From positions 588,001 to 652,000 of the forward strand of contig NZ_AP028127.1 of the NCBI RefSeq assembly GCF_037076425.1: a DNA stretch of 64,000 nt, given 5' to 3'. Made by a program: the position numbers and the translations under genes. The notes under the pieces were generated by a model, which ran no database searches, had not been told where the DNA came from, and saw nothing but the letters and a program-made list of their open reading frames with translations. This document shows, piece by piece, positions 15,977 to 25,663 of the stretch (the first letter of the stretch is position 1; every line of letters begins with the position of its first letter). This stretch comes from Turicibacter faecis (GTDB lineage: Bacteria; Bacillota_I; Bacilli_A; MOL361; Turicibacteraceae).

Positions 15977-17046
15977 AATTGCCAGGGAGTTGATTGTTGA
16001 TCGGGGGATGGCATCCTGGGTATTTTTTTGTTTTTAGTAAAAGTTAAATGAACAATCATCGAAATGATTCCACTAATAATTAAAAAGGAATAGAAGCTGA
16101 TTCCTCGACATAAAAGCATCGCTGGTAAGATGAGATGTGTCGTGAAGAGTAGCTTGAACGCACTCATAAATGCATTTTCTGAGGCCCCAACCGATCCGGG
16201 TAACGGAATAGAGGAAACCGCTAAAGAGACGAGCGATTGAACCGAAATAATTTGAAAGAGGCTAAATCCTTCGAGATGAAAAGCCTTATAGACAAAGTAA
16301 GGAATTAAATAACTTGCCGTTAATTGAACAGTTGTTGTTAGAATCACACGTAATAATAATAGAGGCTGTGTTTTGATATAATCTGCACCTTTGGTGTATT
16401 CCTTCACCATGGCCTCTAATTTTTCTCGTTTCTTTTCAACATTTTTAATTAAATGTAACCTGCTCAGTATTCCAGTGACCCCATTAATTAATTTATAAAT
16501 GAATTTTTTTGAGAACATCGCTAATAAAATACCTGCGGTAAGAAGCGTGTTCATACAGACGCTAAACATTAAAAAGTATTTAATACCGCTTAAATTTTCT
16601 AAAATAAATTGTTGGTTAAATAAAAAGACGATGAACGCATAAATCATCATGACCACTTGGTAAACGGCAGTGATAATGAGCAAATTAAGGGATGAATATG
16701 AGAGGTGAATATTCGCTTTATTCATATAAAACATTTGAGCGGGTTGGCCCCCTGAGGCAGACGGGGTAATTGAGCTAAAGTAAAAGCCAACGAAGGCAAA
16801 GCCAAGACATTTAAGATAAGAAATTTTTTGTCCAAGTGCTCGCAAAATAGAGAAGGTATTAAAGGCCTCACAGCTCACAAACGTAAACATCATAAAAAGT
16901 CCAAGTAGTAGATAAAGAGGGTTGACACTTTCAATGGTTTCTAAAAGCGTTGCCATTGATTGATCCTTAAGGATAAAGTATCCTGTTAGGATAATTAAGC
17001 AGGCCATAAAGAGTAGGCTTAGTAATTGTTTTAATTTGCTGTTCAT
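15961..17046 (-). CDS. YbhN / lysylphosphatidylglycerol synthase TM-region family protein
   Basis: A 361-aa polytopic membrane protein with about eight helices. Conserved patches SASGGQPAQMFYMN near residue 108 and LPGSVGASENAF near 288 are hallmarks of the UPF0104/TIGR00374 flippase-like family. It lacks the soluble synthetase domain of MprF, so it probably moves or supports a lipid or glycolipid. The ATG has GAGGTG 9 bases upstream. The transcript seems to start from an extended -10 (TGCTATAAT) at 17198-17190. Confidence 0.82.
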   Translation of the reverse strand: MNSKLKQLLSLLFMACLIILTGYFILKDQSMATLLETIESVNPLYLLLGLFMMFTFVSCEAFNTFSILRALGQKISYLKCLGFAFVGFYFSSITPSASGGQPAQMFYMNKANIHLSYSSLNLLIITAVYQVVMMIYAFIVFLFNQQFILENLSGIKYFLMFSVCMNTLLTAGILLAMFSKKFIYKLINGVTGILSRLHLIKNVEKKREKLEAMVKEYTKGADYIKTQPLLLLRVILTTTVQLTASYLIPYFVYKAFHLEGFSLFQIISVQSLVSLAVSSIPLPGSVGASENAFMSAFKLLFTTHLILPAMLLCRGISFYSFLIISGIISMIVHLTFTKNKKIPRMPSPDQQSTPWQLKKTY

Positions 17047-17660
17047 ACGTGTATCACCTCTTTTGATAAAAGTTAAATAATTGTTAGCTATCCATATAAA
17101 AAAAGCTATTTTCTTTCATTATGGTAAAAAAGTTAGTGTTTTACCCGTTCACTCGTAATTTTTTTCTTTTTCGTCAAACTTCATGAAGTATTATAGCATA
17201 TCTATCTTCATTTCGTAAGGGAGCGACTTTCGAAAATTTGGTAGATATTATTGATAAATGAAATAGATTGGAAATGACCATATTATAACGAGAAAAGTAA
17301 AAAATACGGAAGGGTCCGATTTACTTTCAGTATATGAGATAAATCTTAATATTTAGCTTTTAAAATTCTTAAGATTTTCTAAATCTTTTTAAAAACACGT
17401 CAATCTACCCCCGTTTTTAAATCAGAGCTTGTTAGGACAATTGATGAAAGGTAGCTAAATGGTTTCGGATTCTTTCACTTAGAAATCTACACGATGAAGT
17501 GGATTTAATGCTAGATGATAAGAGATTTGAGACTTTTAGAGGGTCAAACGGTTGAAAGGAAGATGGGGATTTTTGTTTCCGTCTAGGTGGCTACCGTTAC
17601 CGATTTTTTGTTTAGACGTAATTTAATAACACCTAAAGATTGAAGAAGGAGATTTTTGAT
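17047..17660. other. Long intergenic region with hairpins
   Basis: About 610 bp between divergent genes. It contains the minus-strand -10 at 17190-17195, a two-stem hairpin at 17294-17327 (AAAGTAAA/TTTACTTT outside, CGGA/TCCG inside), and an 8-bp inverted repeat AATCTTAA/TTAAGATT at 17342-17376. No supported ORF. The last 60 bp lead into the M20 gene. Confidence 0.4.
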
Positions 17661-18860
17661 ATGAGTCAGATTGAGGATTATTTAACGCAGGTGGCTAACC
17701 ATGTTCAACAAAATAAGGAGAAGTATGTGACCCTGAGTCATCAGCTTCATGAACACCCCGAAATAGGGAATGAAGAGCGGTTTGCATGTTCGCAATTAAC
17801 ACACGCCTTAAAAGAGGCGGGGTTTGAGATTAAGATTGACATTGCGACTCACCCAACCGGCTTTATAGCTGTAAAAGATAGCCATAAGGAGGGCCCATCC
17901 ATTGGGATTTTAATGGAGTATGATGCCTTGAAAAAAATAGGCCATGCATGTGGGCATAATGTGATTGCAATGATGAGTTTAGGAGCAGCACTTGCGACGG
18001 CATCAGTGATGGATGAACTTGGAGGGCGCTTGATTGTATACGGAACGCCAGCTGAAGAGGGGGGGCCTCATGGTAGTGCTAAGGAGAGCTACGTTCGTGA
18101 GCATCTTTTTGACAAGGTTGATGCCTGTATGATGATTCATCCCTTTCATACAACAGCGCCAACACAGCCCACTCTCGCCATTCGAAAAATTAATTTTGAG
18201 TTTTTTGGGCGAGCCTCTCATGCAGCGGCCGCACCGGAAAAGGGGATTAATGCATTAGACGCCATGATTTTATTTTATAATGGTATTAATGCCATGAGAC
18301 AACAATTGCCGAAAGGCGTTTTGATTCATGGGGTCATTACTGATGGGGGAGAGGCTGCTAATATTATTCCTGCTCATACGCAGGCGAGTTTTTATATCCG
18401 AGCTCCTTATTTTGAGTTATGCGAAACGTATAAAGATAAGGTCATTAAAATTGGTGAGGGAGCAGCACTTGCGACGGGATGTACGTTCTCCTATGATGAA
18501 TCACTCAATTGTGTTAAGCAAATGTTAATTATTCCAAGTTATGAGAAATTGTTTGTAGAAGAGGCCCGCCGATTAAACTTAGAGGTGAAAACGAAAAATT
18601 GTAAAAGTATTGGCTCGACGGATGCCGGAAATGTAAGTCAGGTTGTGCCGACGATTCATCCGACGATCAAGATATGTGATGAACCGGTGACACTTCATAC
18701 CGAGGCATTTAAGGCGGCGGCTCATAGTCAACAGGCCGACCAGGCAATTAGGGACGGCGCCATTATTTTATCACGAATTGCAGTGCGCTTATTAATGGAG
18801 CCAGACACGTTAAAAGAGATTAAAGACGATTTTTCTAAAGTAAAACAAAATCTACGGTAA
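17661..18860 (+). CDS. M20 family metallopeptidase / amidohydrolase (AbgB-like)
   Basis: A 399-aa zinc amidohydrolase. HEHPEIGNEE near residue 29, MEYDALKKIGHACGHN near 85-100 (metal-binding Asp and His), PAEEGGPHG near 130 and a C-terminal metal His segment (EPVTLHTEAF) place it with aminobenzoyl-glutamate/N-acyl amino acid hydrolases. It could deacylate N-acyl amino acids or cleave small peptides. The start is ATG 17661 with AAGGAG about 10 bases upstream; an upstream in-frame TTG overlaps that site. Single gene with its own terminator. Confidence 0.87.
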   Translation: MSQIEDYLTQVANHVQQNKEKYVTLSHQLHEHPEIGNEERFACSQLTHALKEAGFEIKIDIATHPTGFIAVKDSHKEGPSIGILMEYDALKKIGHACGHNVIAMMSLGAALATASVMDELGGRLIVYGTPAEEGGPHGSAKESYVREHLFDKVDACMMIHPFHTTAPTQPTLAIRKINFEFFGRASHAAAAPEKGINALDAMILFYNGINAMRQQLPKGVLIHGVITDGGEAANIIPAHTQASFYIRAPYFELCETYKDKVIKIGEGAALATGCTFSYDESLNCVKQMLIIPSYEKLFVEEARRLNLEVKTKNCKSIGSTDAGNVSQVVPTIHPTIKICDEPVTLHTEAFKAAAHSQQADQAIRDGAIILSRIAVRLLMEPDTLKEIKDDFSKVKQNLR

Positions 18861-18869
18861 CAAGAGAAC

Positions 18870-18900
18870 GGGTGGAAGATTGTAGGTTCCACCCTTTTTG
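18870..18900 (+). terminator. Terminator after the M20 gene
   Basis: GGGTGGAA and TTCCACCC stem followed by TTTTT. Confidence 0.85.
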
Positions 18901-19029
18901 ACTTTAGTCAACGGATTGTTGTTAAACAGTCAATTTAGAAAAATGACTATTAATAGGGAAGAATGAATATGATTTTTAGTGAGGAAGTTATTTTTTTATG
19001 GATGCTTAATAGATGAGGGGGCGTATCCT

Positions 19030-19959
19030 ATGGCATATATTGCAAATCAATTGGTAGATTTAATTGGAAATACACCGTTGTTAAGGTTAAATGGGCTTGC
19101 GCATGAGGAAGGGTTGCAGGCAGATGTTGTGGTGAAGTTAGAATATTTTAATCCATTAGGAAGTATTAAAGATCGCGTGGCTTACGCTATGATTAAGGAT
19201 GCTGAAACTAGGGGAATATTGACAAAGGATTCGACGATTATTGAACCAACGAGTGGGAATACAGGGATTGGGCTTGCCTTTGTGTCAGCAGTCTGTGGGT
19301 ATAAACTTATATTAGTGATGCCGGAAACGATGAGTGTTGAACGACGTAATTTGTTAATGGCATTAGGCGCTCAACTTGTTTTAACGGATGGTGCTAAGGG
19401 CATGACAGGAGCAATTGATAAGGCTCAGGAATTATGTAGAAGCACACCTGGTGGTGTCACATTGGGGCAATTTGATAATCCAGCGAATCCAGCGATTCAT
19501 AAGGTAACGACAGCGGTAGAAATTTGGGATGACGTTGATGGTGAGATGGATATTTTTGTCGCGGGGATTGGAACCGGAGGGACTTTGAGCGGTGTCGGAG
19601 AAGTGTTAAAAATGTATCGCAAAGATATTCAAGTGGTTGGGGTCGAACCGCTAGGGTCTGCCGTTTTATCGGGAAAAGAAGCAGGGCCACACCGAATTCA
19701 GGGAATAGGGGCTGGCTTTGTTCCCCCTGTTTTAAATACAGACATTTTGGATGAGGTGATAGCTGTATCTGATGAGGATGCCTTAACTATGATGCGTCAA
19801 TTGGCACGCTTAGAGGGATTGTTAGTCGGTATTTCTTCTGGGGCAGCCGTTTTTGCCGCCTGTCAATTAGCGAAACGAGAAGAGAATCGCGGAAAGCGAA
19901 TCGTTGTGATTTGCCCTGATAGTGGAGAGCGTTATTTATCAATGGGGGTTTATCATTAA
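19030..19959 (+). CDS. cysK: Cysteine synthase A (O-acetylserine sulfhydrylase)
   Basis: PLP enzyme making cysteine from O-acetylserine and sulfide; 309 aa, normal length. The PLP Lys lies in GSIKDRVA near residue 43, the phosphate-binding and substrate loops are TSGNTG near 74 and GTGGTLSG near 182, and the C-terminal PDSGERYLS is typical. ATG 19030 has GAGGGGG about 9 bases upstream; an in-frame GTG at 18979 would add 17 atypical residues. A lipoprotein gene follows closely. A local AGTCA/TGACT inverted repeat upstream (about 18928-18947) could be regulatory. Confidence 0.94.
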   Translation: MAYIANQLVDLIGNTPLLRLNGLAHEEGLQADVVVKLEYFNPLGSIKDRVAYAMIKDAETRGILTKDSTIIEPTSGNTGIGLAFVSAVCGYKLILVMPETMSVERRNLLMALGAQLVLTDGAKGMTGAIDKAQELCRSTPGGVTLGQFDNPANPAIHKVTTAVEIWDDVDGEMDIFVAGIGTGGTLSGVGEVLKMYRKDIQVVGVEPLGSAVLSGKEAGPHRIQGIGAGFVPPVLNTDILDEVIAVSDEDALTMMRQLARLEGLLVGISSGAAVFAACQLAKREENRGKRIVVICPDSGERYLSMGVYH

Positions 19960-19977
19960 AGTAAGGGGATGCGTGTT

Positions 19978-20421
19978 ATGAAACGATTGCTAGTTGCTTT
20001 AAGCCTTGCGACAATTCCTCTTTATGGGTGTCACAATGGAAATTTAGATTCCTCAATAAATGAAGAGGAAAATTGGAAAGCTCAGGAGATTGTTGTTTTA
20101 AAGGCAGACGAATCAACGGTTGTTAAACGTTTATCTCAAGAAGTTGAAATTGTTCACTTTATTGGAAGCTTACAGTTAGATCAGTGGAAGGTTGCCACGT
20201 TACCAAAAGGATTAACGCTTCTCGGAACGTTCTCATTCAATCAGGAAGAGACGGTAAAATTCGGCCATGATGGTCTGTCATCTAAAGAAAATCATAGGTG
20301 TGATTTGTTATACTACGAGGATAGCCGGTATGTGACGTTAAAGGTCATTGGCTTTCAGATACATTTTGAAATTCCACCGCATGACGCCCGTGAGTTACAA
20401 TCGTATTTCACGGATAAATAG
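19978..20421 (+). CDS. Small lipoprotein, unknown function
   Basis: A 147-aa protein with a lipoprotein signal: MKRLLVALSLATIPLYGC, lipobox LYGC, so Cys18 should be lipidated. The mature part is polar with no family I recognise. ATG 19978 sits 9 bases after AAGGGG; the in-frame ATG at 19969 abuts that site. It is 18 bp behind cysK and may be co-transcribed. A strong bidirectional terminator follows. Confidence 0.7.
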   Translation: MKRLLVALSLATIPLYGCHNGNLDSSINEEENWKAQEIVVLKADESTVVKRLSQEVEIVHFIGSLQLDQWKVATLPKGLTLLGTFSFNQEETVKFGHDGLSSKENHRCDLLYYEDSRYVTLKVIGFQIHFEIPPHDARELQSYFTDK

Positions 20422-20484
20422 GAATATAAAAACTTGCTAACATAAATCAATATAATTTTAGAAAAAATTTATTTTTTTATCGTT

Positions 20485-20521
20485 GAAAAAAGCTGATGTC
20501 AACAAACATCAGCTTTTTTTT
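20485..20521. terminator. Bidirectional terminator
   Basis: AAAAAAGCTGATGT and ACATCAGCTTTTTTTT stem with a CAACAA loop. Confidence 0.88.
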
Positions 20522-20621
20522 CGGTGTCGATTACGCGCCAGGTCTTTACTTTTGAATTGATATTCCTCTGAAAAGGCTAGTGTGCAAGAATCTCTCCGAT
20601 TGGTATCGAAGCCACCCTTCG

Positions 20622-21047
20622 TTATTTAATATCAATGGTACGACGATTGAGGACCACCGTTTCTAGTTTAGGTAAAATAATGGTGAGTGTATCGTCTTTT
20701 AACGTGGCAGTAATTTGATCAACATCGACGTCGTAAAGACTAAAAGCTTGGCTAAAGGACTGACTTTGATAAGATTGAAAAGAATCTTCCGTCGTATTTA
20801 ATGATTGATGAATGGTTAAAATGAGTTGTTGGTTTTCAACATTTAATTGAATGTCTTCTCGTTTTAGATTTTTAAGTGTGAGTGTGAAGACGTATTCGTT
20901 TCCCTTATCTTCAAATGCGGTGTTATTGATTGGGGCAAGCGCCGATTGAAAAGAATTAATGACCATATTTTCAAGCTGGTCAAATAAATTAAAAAAGTTA
21001 AAAGGAGTGACAGAGTTATTATTTCTGTCAGTTGGTAAATTAGACAT
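20622..21047 (-). CDS. Hsp20 / alpha-crystallin family small heat-shock protein
   Basis: ATP-independent holdase of 141 aa. It has an N-terminal arm (residues 1-45), an alpha-crystallin domain with ENQQLILTIHQS and a C-terminal LKDDTLTIILPK strand, where the usual GVL motif is reduced to LKDDTLTI. The IxI-like tail is weak (RRTIDIK). ATG 21047 has AGGAGG 8 bases upstream. No CIRCE or CtsR box was evident in the short upstream region. Confidence 0.85.
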   Translation of the reverse strand: MSNLPTDRNNNSVTPFNFFNLFDQLENMVINSFQSALAPINNTAFEDKGNEYVFTLTLKNLKREDIQLNVENQQLILTIHQSLNTTEDSFQSYQSQSFSQAFSLYDVDVDQITATLKDDTLTIILPKLETVVLNRRTIDIK

Positions 21048-21138
21048 GTTAATAACCTCCTGTTTCAAAATTCAGACTATACAACATTAGCGTATGCGGT
21101 TGGGCGTTATTGGTGAGAGATTTTTTAAAATTAAATAA

Positions 21139-21170
21139 AGAAAGGAGTCTCCCATTCGGTTGACTCCTTT
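21139..21170 (-). terminator. Terminator of the DEAD-box helicase gene
   Basis: On the minus strand AAAGGAGTC and GACTCCTTTC form a stem followed by a T-rich stretch. Confidence 0.7.
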
Positions 21171-21173
21171 TGG

Positions 21174-22280
21174 TTATTTAAATGTTCGTCGTGGTAAGTT
21201 GCGGCGTAATTTTCGCTCAATCATGTTGAATTCTAAGTTATCCTTTGGGGCGACGAACATGCAAGTATATCCGTCTTCACCCGCGCGCCCTGTTCTCCCA
21301 ATTCGATGAATATAAGTTTCTGGTGTTTCAGGGACATCGTAGTTATAAATGTGTGTGACACCAGAAATATCTAATCCACGGGATGCAACATCAGTTGCAA
21401 TGAGATACTGTAAATCAGCCTCACGAAATGATTTTAAAATTCGTTCCCGTTTATTTTGGGCAATATCACTATGAATGACTTGAACATTAAATTTTTGTTT
21501 TTTCATTTTCGCAAAGAGCTCATTGGCACGTCGTTTGGTCCGCACGAAGATGATAGCTAAAAAGGGGTTATCTTCTTGGAGCGCTTGAGCCAGCCGATCA
21601 AATTTTTGTCGATCAGTCGTTTCGACGACTTCTTGGCGGATAGTATCAAGCGTCACTTTTTTAGGCTCAATGTTTACGACAACCGGAGAATAGGTATAGT
21701 AGTAAGCTAGCTTTTTAACATTAGGAGCCATTGTTGCTGAGAAACAAAGCGTTTGACGGTTACGCGGGGTCGCTCTTAAAATTTGATCTACCTCATTTTT
21801 AAATCCCATCAGTAACATTTGATCCGCCTCATCAATGACCACGGTTTTAACATGATTTAAATCAATGGTCTTTCGCTCTAAGTGGTCGAGGAGCCGTCCC
21901 GGCGTTGCGATAATTAAATGGATGTTTTTCTTTAATTTATTAAGTTGGGAACCAATGTTTCGACCGCCGTATGCGGCAAGGACATTGAGTTTTTTTGCTT
22001 TTGCCAGTTGTTCGGCTTGTTCAGTAATTTGCAAGGCTAATTCACGTGTAGGAGTAATAATTAAAGCCTCCGTTTTAGTAGATTCTGGCGAAATTCTTTC
22101 AAATAGCGGGAGTAGGAAAGCTAATGTTTTCCCGGTTCCTGTTTGGGCTTGGGCAATCACATCTTTATCAGCGATAATTAATGGAATACATTCTTGTTGA
22201 ATAGCTGTTGGTGTTTTAATTCCTGATTTTTTTAGAATTTGAACGAGGGGTTCACTCATTCCTAATGATTTAAAATTCAT
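21174..22280 (-). CDS. DEAD-box ATP-dependent RNA helicase
   Basis: A 368-aa RNA helicase with the full motif set: Q motif (KTPTAIQ), AQTGTGKT near residue 45, PTRELA, TPGR, DEAD near 150, SAT near 181, and C-terminal HSDIAQ, ATDVASRGLDI and HRIGRTGRAG. It lacks the long basic C-terminal extension of CshA/DbpA, ending soon after the core, so it is a minimal helicase similar to CshB-type proteins. Likely roles are ribosome assembly or RNA turnover. A GAAAGG site precedes the ATG. Confidence 0.92.
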   Translation of the reverse strand: MNFKSLGMSEPLVQILKKSGIKTPTAIQQECIPLIIADKDVIAQAQTGTGKTLAFLLPLFERISPESTKTEALIITPTRELALQITEQAEQLAKAKKLNVLAAYGGRNIGSQLNKLKKNIHLIIATPGRLLDHLERKTIDLNHVKTVVIDEADQMLLMGFKNEVDQILRATPRNRQTLCFSATMAPNVKKLAYYYTYSPVVVNIEPKKVTLDTIRQEVVETTDRQKFDRLAQALQEDNPFLAIIFVRTKRRANELFAKMKKQKFNVQVIHSDIAQNKRERILKSFREADLQYLIATDVASRGLDISGVTHIYNYDVPETPETYIHRIGRTGRAGEDGYTCMFVAPKDNLEFNMIERKLRRNLPRRTFK

Positions 22281-22492
22281 AAATGACAGACCTTTCGTTA
22301 AATAGATTCAATTAATGATACCACAGACTGACGTAAAATACATAAAAAGATAAATAAAGACAGGATGAGATGATGCCGATTGTTCTCCTTTTTTGCTTGA
22401 AAGCACTGATATTATTTAGCCTTTGAACATATTATATAGTAGAAACCTTAAACCACAATCCATCTGATGACATAGGGTGAAAGAGGTGTCTT

Positions 22493-24256
22493 ATGAAGAA
22501 AATACAGGGAATTGATAAAGAAATTAAAAAACTTAAGGCGCACCTTAATCAGTTAACATTAAATGATAAGACAAAATCAATGGGAGGTTTATTAAATAAG
22601 GAAAATATTTTACGTAAAAAAATGAAAATTATTCTTTATTTATTTGACCAATTAGAGGAGATGAATGAACGAAATTTGTATGAAGCTTATTTGTTACAAC
22701 TTAAAGAAACATCGAAACAGATTTTGACTTTATACAATGAAGAGAATGAAACAGAATATCAATTAGAGGAAGTTATTGAAGGGTTTGAGGAAGAGTATAT
22801 TCAAACAGGAGTGTTATCCATTTTACTTAGTCACTATTTACCTGAGTTAATGCATGCTCCTCACCATGCTAAATTGCCGACTCACCCTAAGGATGAATAT
22901 CCGCGAGCACGTCAGATGAAACGAAAATTTTATTTGCATTTAGGAGAAACGAATACAGGGAAAACGTATCAGGCGATGAAGGCATTAGAGAAAGGAAAAA
23001 ACGGCATTTATTTGGCGCCTCTTCGACTCTTAGCTCTTGAAAATTATGAGAAGATGAATCAAGATGGAGTTCCTTGTCATTTATTAACAGGTGAGGAAGA
23101 AGTGATTGTTGATGGGGCGCAACATATTAGTTGTACAATAGAAAAACTAGATTTAGAGTTAGAGTATGACGTTGCGGTTATTGATGAGGTTCAATTAATT
23201 CAAGATAGTGTTCGGGGTTCTTCGTGGACTCGTGCTATTTTAGGAATCTTAAGTCCAGAGATTCATTTGTGTGGGGCACTTAATGCAAAGTCTTTACTTA
23301 TTCAGATGATAACAGAATGCGGAGATGAATACCAATGTCTTGAGTATACACGAAATGTGCCGCTACAATTTGAATCGATGCCTTATCAGCTAAATAGACC
23401 CGAAAAGGGAGATGCGCTCATTGCTTTCTCAAAGAAAAAAGTGCTTGAGTTATCAAGATATTATCAAGACCGAGGATATAAGACGAGTATTATTTACGGT
23501 GATCTTCCCCCAGAGGTTCGGCGTGTTCAATATCAGTCATTTATTGAGGGAGAAAGTGAGTTGTTAATTTCGACGGATGCAATTGGGATGGGCGTTAACT
23601 TACCAATTAGAAGGATTGTGTTCGTAAGTGTTAAGAAGTTTGATGGGGAAAAGGTTCGGGAGTTGACTTCGCAGGAGGTTAAACAAATCGCGGGACGTGC
23701 AGGGCGAAAGGGAATTTATGATATTGGGTATGTAGCAGCAATTGATGAAAATCTTTCTTTTGTTGAGGAAAAGTTGAAATGTAAAGATGAGGTGATTAAT
23801 CAGGCTGTTATTGGTCCACACGAATCGATGCTTGAAATCCAAGGAATCCCACTCATTGAAAAGCTTATGATTTGGGAGGAGCATTATCGAAACTTAGAGC
23901 ATTATAAGCAGATGGATATCGAGGGTTATTTATATGTCCTAGGGCAAATTAAGCGGTACAAGTTATCACAATGGGCTCAATGGAAAATTATGAAATTACC
24001 GATTAATGTAATGCAGCCAGAGTTGCTCCATTTATTGTTGATTTATATTGAGGAGTACTTTATGAATGATAATCGAGAAATTACTAAACCACGACTGCAT
24101 GCCGAGGACTTAGAGGTATTAGAAACACATTATCAAGAAGTTAACCTCTATTATTCTTTTTCCAAGGCGTTCCATTTAGATTTTGATATAAATTGGGTGT
24201 ACCGAGAACGTTCTAAAATCAGTAAAAAATTGAACTATCTCTTGTGGCGTCTTTAA
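22493..24256 (+). CDS. Suv3-like DExH RNA helicase
   Basis: A 587-aa SF2 helicase. A helical N-terminal region of about 140 residues precedes GETNTGKTYQAMKAL (Walker A, about 150-158), APLRLLALENYE, DEVQLIQD (Walker B), and a C-terminal helicase half with STDAIGMGVNLP and QIAGRAGRKG. GETNTGKT and the QIAGRAGR pattern are typical of the mitochondrial degradosome helicase Suv3 and its bacterial relatives. An RNA-degradation role is inferred. An AGAGGTG site precedes the ATG, and it ends at a bidirectional terminator. Confidence 0.85.
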   Translation: MKKIQGIDKEIKKLKAHLNQLTLNDKTKSMGGLLNKENILRKKMKIILYLFDQLEEMNERNLYEAYLLQLKETSKQILTLYNEENETEYQLEEVIEGFEEEYIQTGVLSILLSHYLPELMHAPHHAKLPTHPKDEYPRARQMKRKFYLHLGETNTGKTYQAMKALEKGKNGIYLAPLRLLALENYEKMNQDGVPCHLLTGEEEVIVDGAQHISCTIEKLDLELEYDVAVIDEVQLIQDSVRGSSWTRAILGILSPEIHLCGALNAKSLLIQMITECGDEYQCLEYTRNVPLQFESMPYQLNRPEKGDALIAFSKKKVLELSRYYQDRGYKTSIIYGDLPPEVRRVQYQSFIEGESELLISTDAIGMGVNLPIRRIVFVSVKKFDGEKVRELTSQEVKQIAGRAGRKGIYDIGYVAAIDENLSFVEEKLKCKDEVINQAVIGPHESMLEIQGIPLIEKLMIWEEHYRNLEHYKQMDIEGYLYVLGQIKRYKLSQWAQWKIMKLPINVMQPELLHLLLIYIEEYFMNDNREITKPRLHAEDLEVLETHYQEVNLYYSFSKAFHLDFDINWVYRERSKISKKLNYLLWRL

Positions 24257-24261
24257 GGCAA

Positions 24262-24293
24262 AAAAAAAGCAACACCGGTCATGTTGCTTTTTT
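24262..24293. terminator. Bidirectional terminator
   Basis: AAAAAAAGCAACA and TGTTGCTTTTTT stem. Confidence 0.85.
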
Positions 24294-24309
24294 CAATCGC
24301 CTGATTAAA

Positions 24310-24942
24310 TTAGTTTGGAATGATTTGTGTGGCCTTTTTCTCAATGATTGGCAAGAAGTATTGGATACAAGGTCCAATTAAGAGTGTTGTAATAATAGTT
24401 CCTAAACCTAAAGCTCCACCTAATGTAAACCCAACAACGATACAAATAACGTCCATTGTAATACGAACCCATTTATATTGCCAGTTTGATTTATCAACAA
24501 TGATAAGTGGTAATTGATCGGTTGGAGCAACACTTAAATTAGCTGATTTTAAGATTGAGAATCCAATTGAAATAACGACGCAGCTAATAGCGACAATCAA
24601 TAAACGAACGATTAAAGGTAAGGCTGCAATTCCAACGTTTTCTAAAGCTAAGTTAATTAAATCGAGGAAAGGTCCTGCTGTAATAACTGCTAAAAATGTT
24701 CCGAGACGGATATATTCACGTGTGAAGATAAGCATTCCAATGAATACAGTTCCCATGACAAGGATGTTCGCTTGTCCTACTGTGATATTTAATAAATTTG
24801 ATAATCCTTGCATAAAGATGGTGAACGAATCAACCCCAGTGCTTGATTTAATAAAGAAAGCAACCCCTAATTGAATGATGAAGCATCCAACTAAAAAGAA
24901 ACCAATTCGAATAGCATAGTTTTTAATGTTAAATTTACTCAT
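24310..24942 (-). CDS. YczE/YitT-type integral membrane protein
   Basis: A 210-aa protein with five hydrophobic segments, starting with KNYAIRIGFFLVGCFIIQLG and including a conserved KSSTGVDSFT loop and SVAPTDQLP near residue 135, features of the YczE/YyaS/YitT family. Function is unknown; B. subtilis YczE affects lipopeptide production. An AGGAGG site sits 7-8 bases before the ATG. A consensus promoter and a palindromic operator (24984-24995) lie upstream, implying repressor control. Confidence 0.82.
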   Translation of the reverse strand: MSKFNIKNYAIRIGFFLVGCFIIQLGVAFFIKSSTGVDSFTIFMQGLSNLLNITVGQANILVMGTVFIGMLIFTREYIRLGTFLAVITAGPFLDLINLALENVGIAALPLIVRLLIVAISCVVISIGFSILKSANLSVAPTDQLPLIIVDKSNWQYKWVRITMDVICIVVGFTLGGALGLGTIITTLLIGPCIQYFLPIIEKKATQIIPN

Positions 24943-24983
24943 TTATAATCCTCCTAAAATAGTTCCCACGTTTTAGATAACAC

Positions 24984-24995
24984 TTACAATTGTAA
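24984..24995. promoter_or_regulatory. Palindromic operator, BlaI/CopY-box-like
   Basis: TTACAATTGTAA is a perfect 12-bp palindrome containing TACAnnTGTA, the core bound by CopY/BlaI-family repressors. It begins about 2 bp after the predicted transcription start of the minus-strand membrane gene, where a repressor would block initiation. The regulator is not identified. Confidence 0.5.
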
Positions 24996-25003
24996 CTGTA
25001 TTC

Positions 25004-25032
25004 ATCATACAAAAAATATGTGATGTTGTCAA
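25004..25032 (-). promoter_or_regulatory. SigA-type promoter of the YczE-like gene
   Basis: On the minus strand TTGACA (25032-25027), an exact 17-base spacer and TATGAT (25009-25004). Confidence 0.8.
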
Positions 25033-25039
25033 TTTAAAT

Positions 25040-25663
25040 ATGTTTTTTTGTCACTTTATTATGAAAGAGGTCCCATTTTTTTGAAAATATTATGGAATGA
25101 TAGGTACATAATGTAATAGATAGGAAAAAGTGGATATTTATAAGAGGATGTTGTCTATTATGGAATAAAATCACGCATACTAAAGAAGTGGTAATAATTT
25201 TGTCACGTTCCTATATATAAATAAGTCCATTATCTACACTTAATTTAATAAATGAAATAAGAGAAGTGGAAGCACTTTAAGGCGGATAGCTCATCAGTCA
25301 AAATTTTTTATCTTTAAAAGAATTCTAATGTGTTGCAGTCATCGGTTTTGACTTGATCTAAATGTAACAATGAGCGCGATTTTATTAAAGGTGAAGTTTT
25401 TATTGCTTTAGATGTACTTTGTCTTTTTATTCGATTCATTCAAAAGTTAAGGTTGCTTCATGAGAGGTGGAATTTCTTTCGCTTTATACATGGGTTTAAA
25501 ATTCGGTGTTATCGGAAAAATATTTTGACCACTAACTCATCGAGGACGGTCTAGATTTATTTTTGATAGATTGCTCTTGCTTCTCGTTTTAGATGAAGGG
25601 TGGAAAGATATAAGGAATTTCCGTTTATATATAGATGAAAATGAGTGTAAGGAGGGATGTTTA
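25040..25663. other. Long AT-rich intergenic region before pullulanase
   Basis: About 620 bp without a supported gene. A 22-codon frame near 25459-25527 has no ribosome site. Several possible -10 boxes are present but none is well paired with a -35. The last 90 bp are an open extension of the pullulanase frame that I do not treat as coding. Confidence 0.35.
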
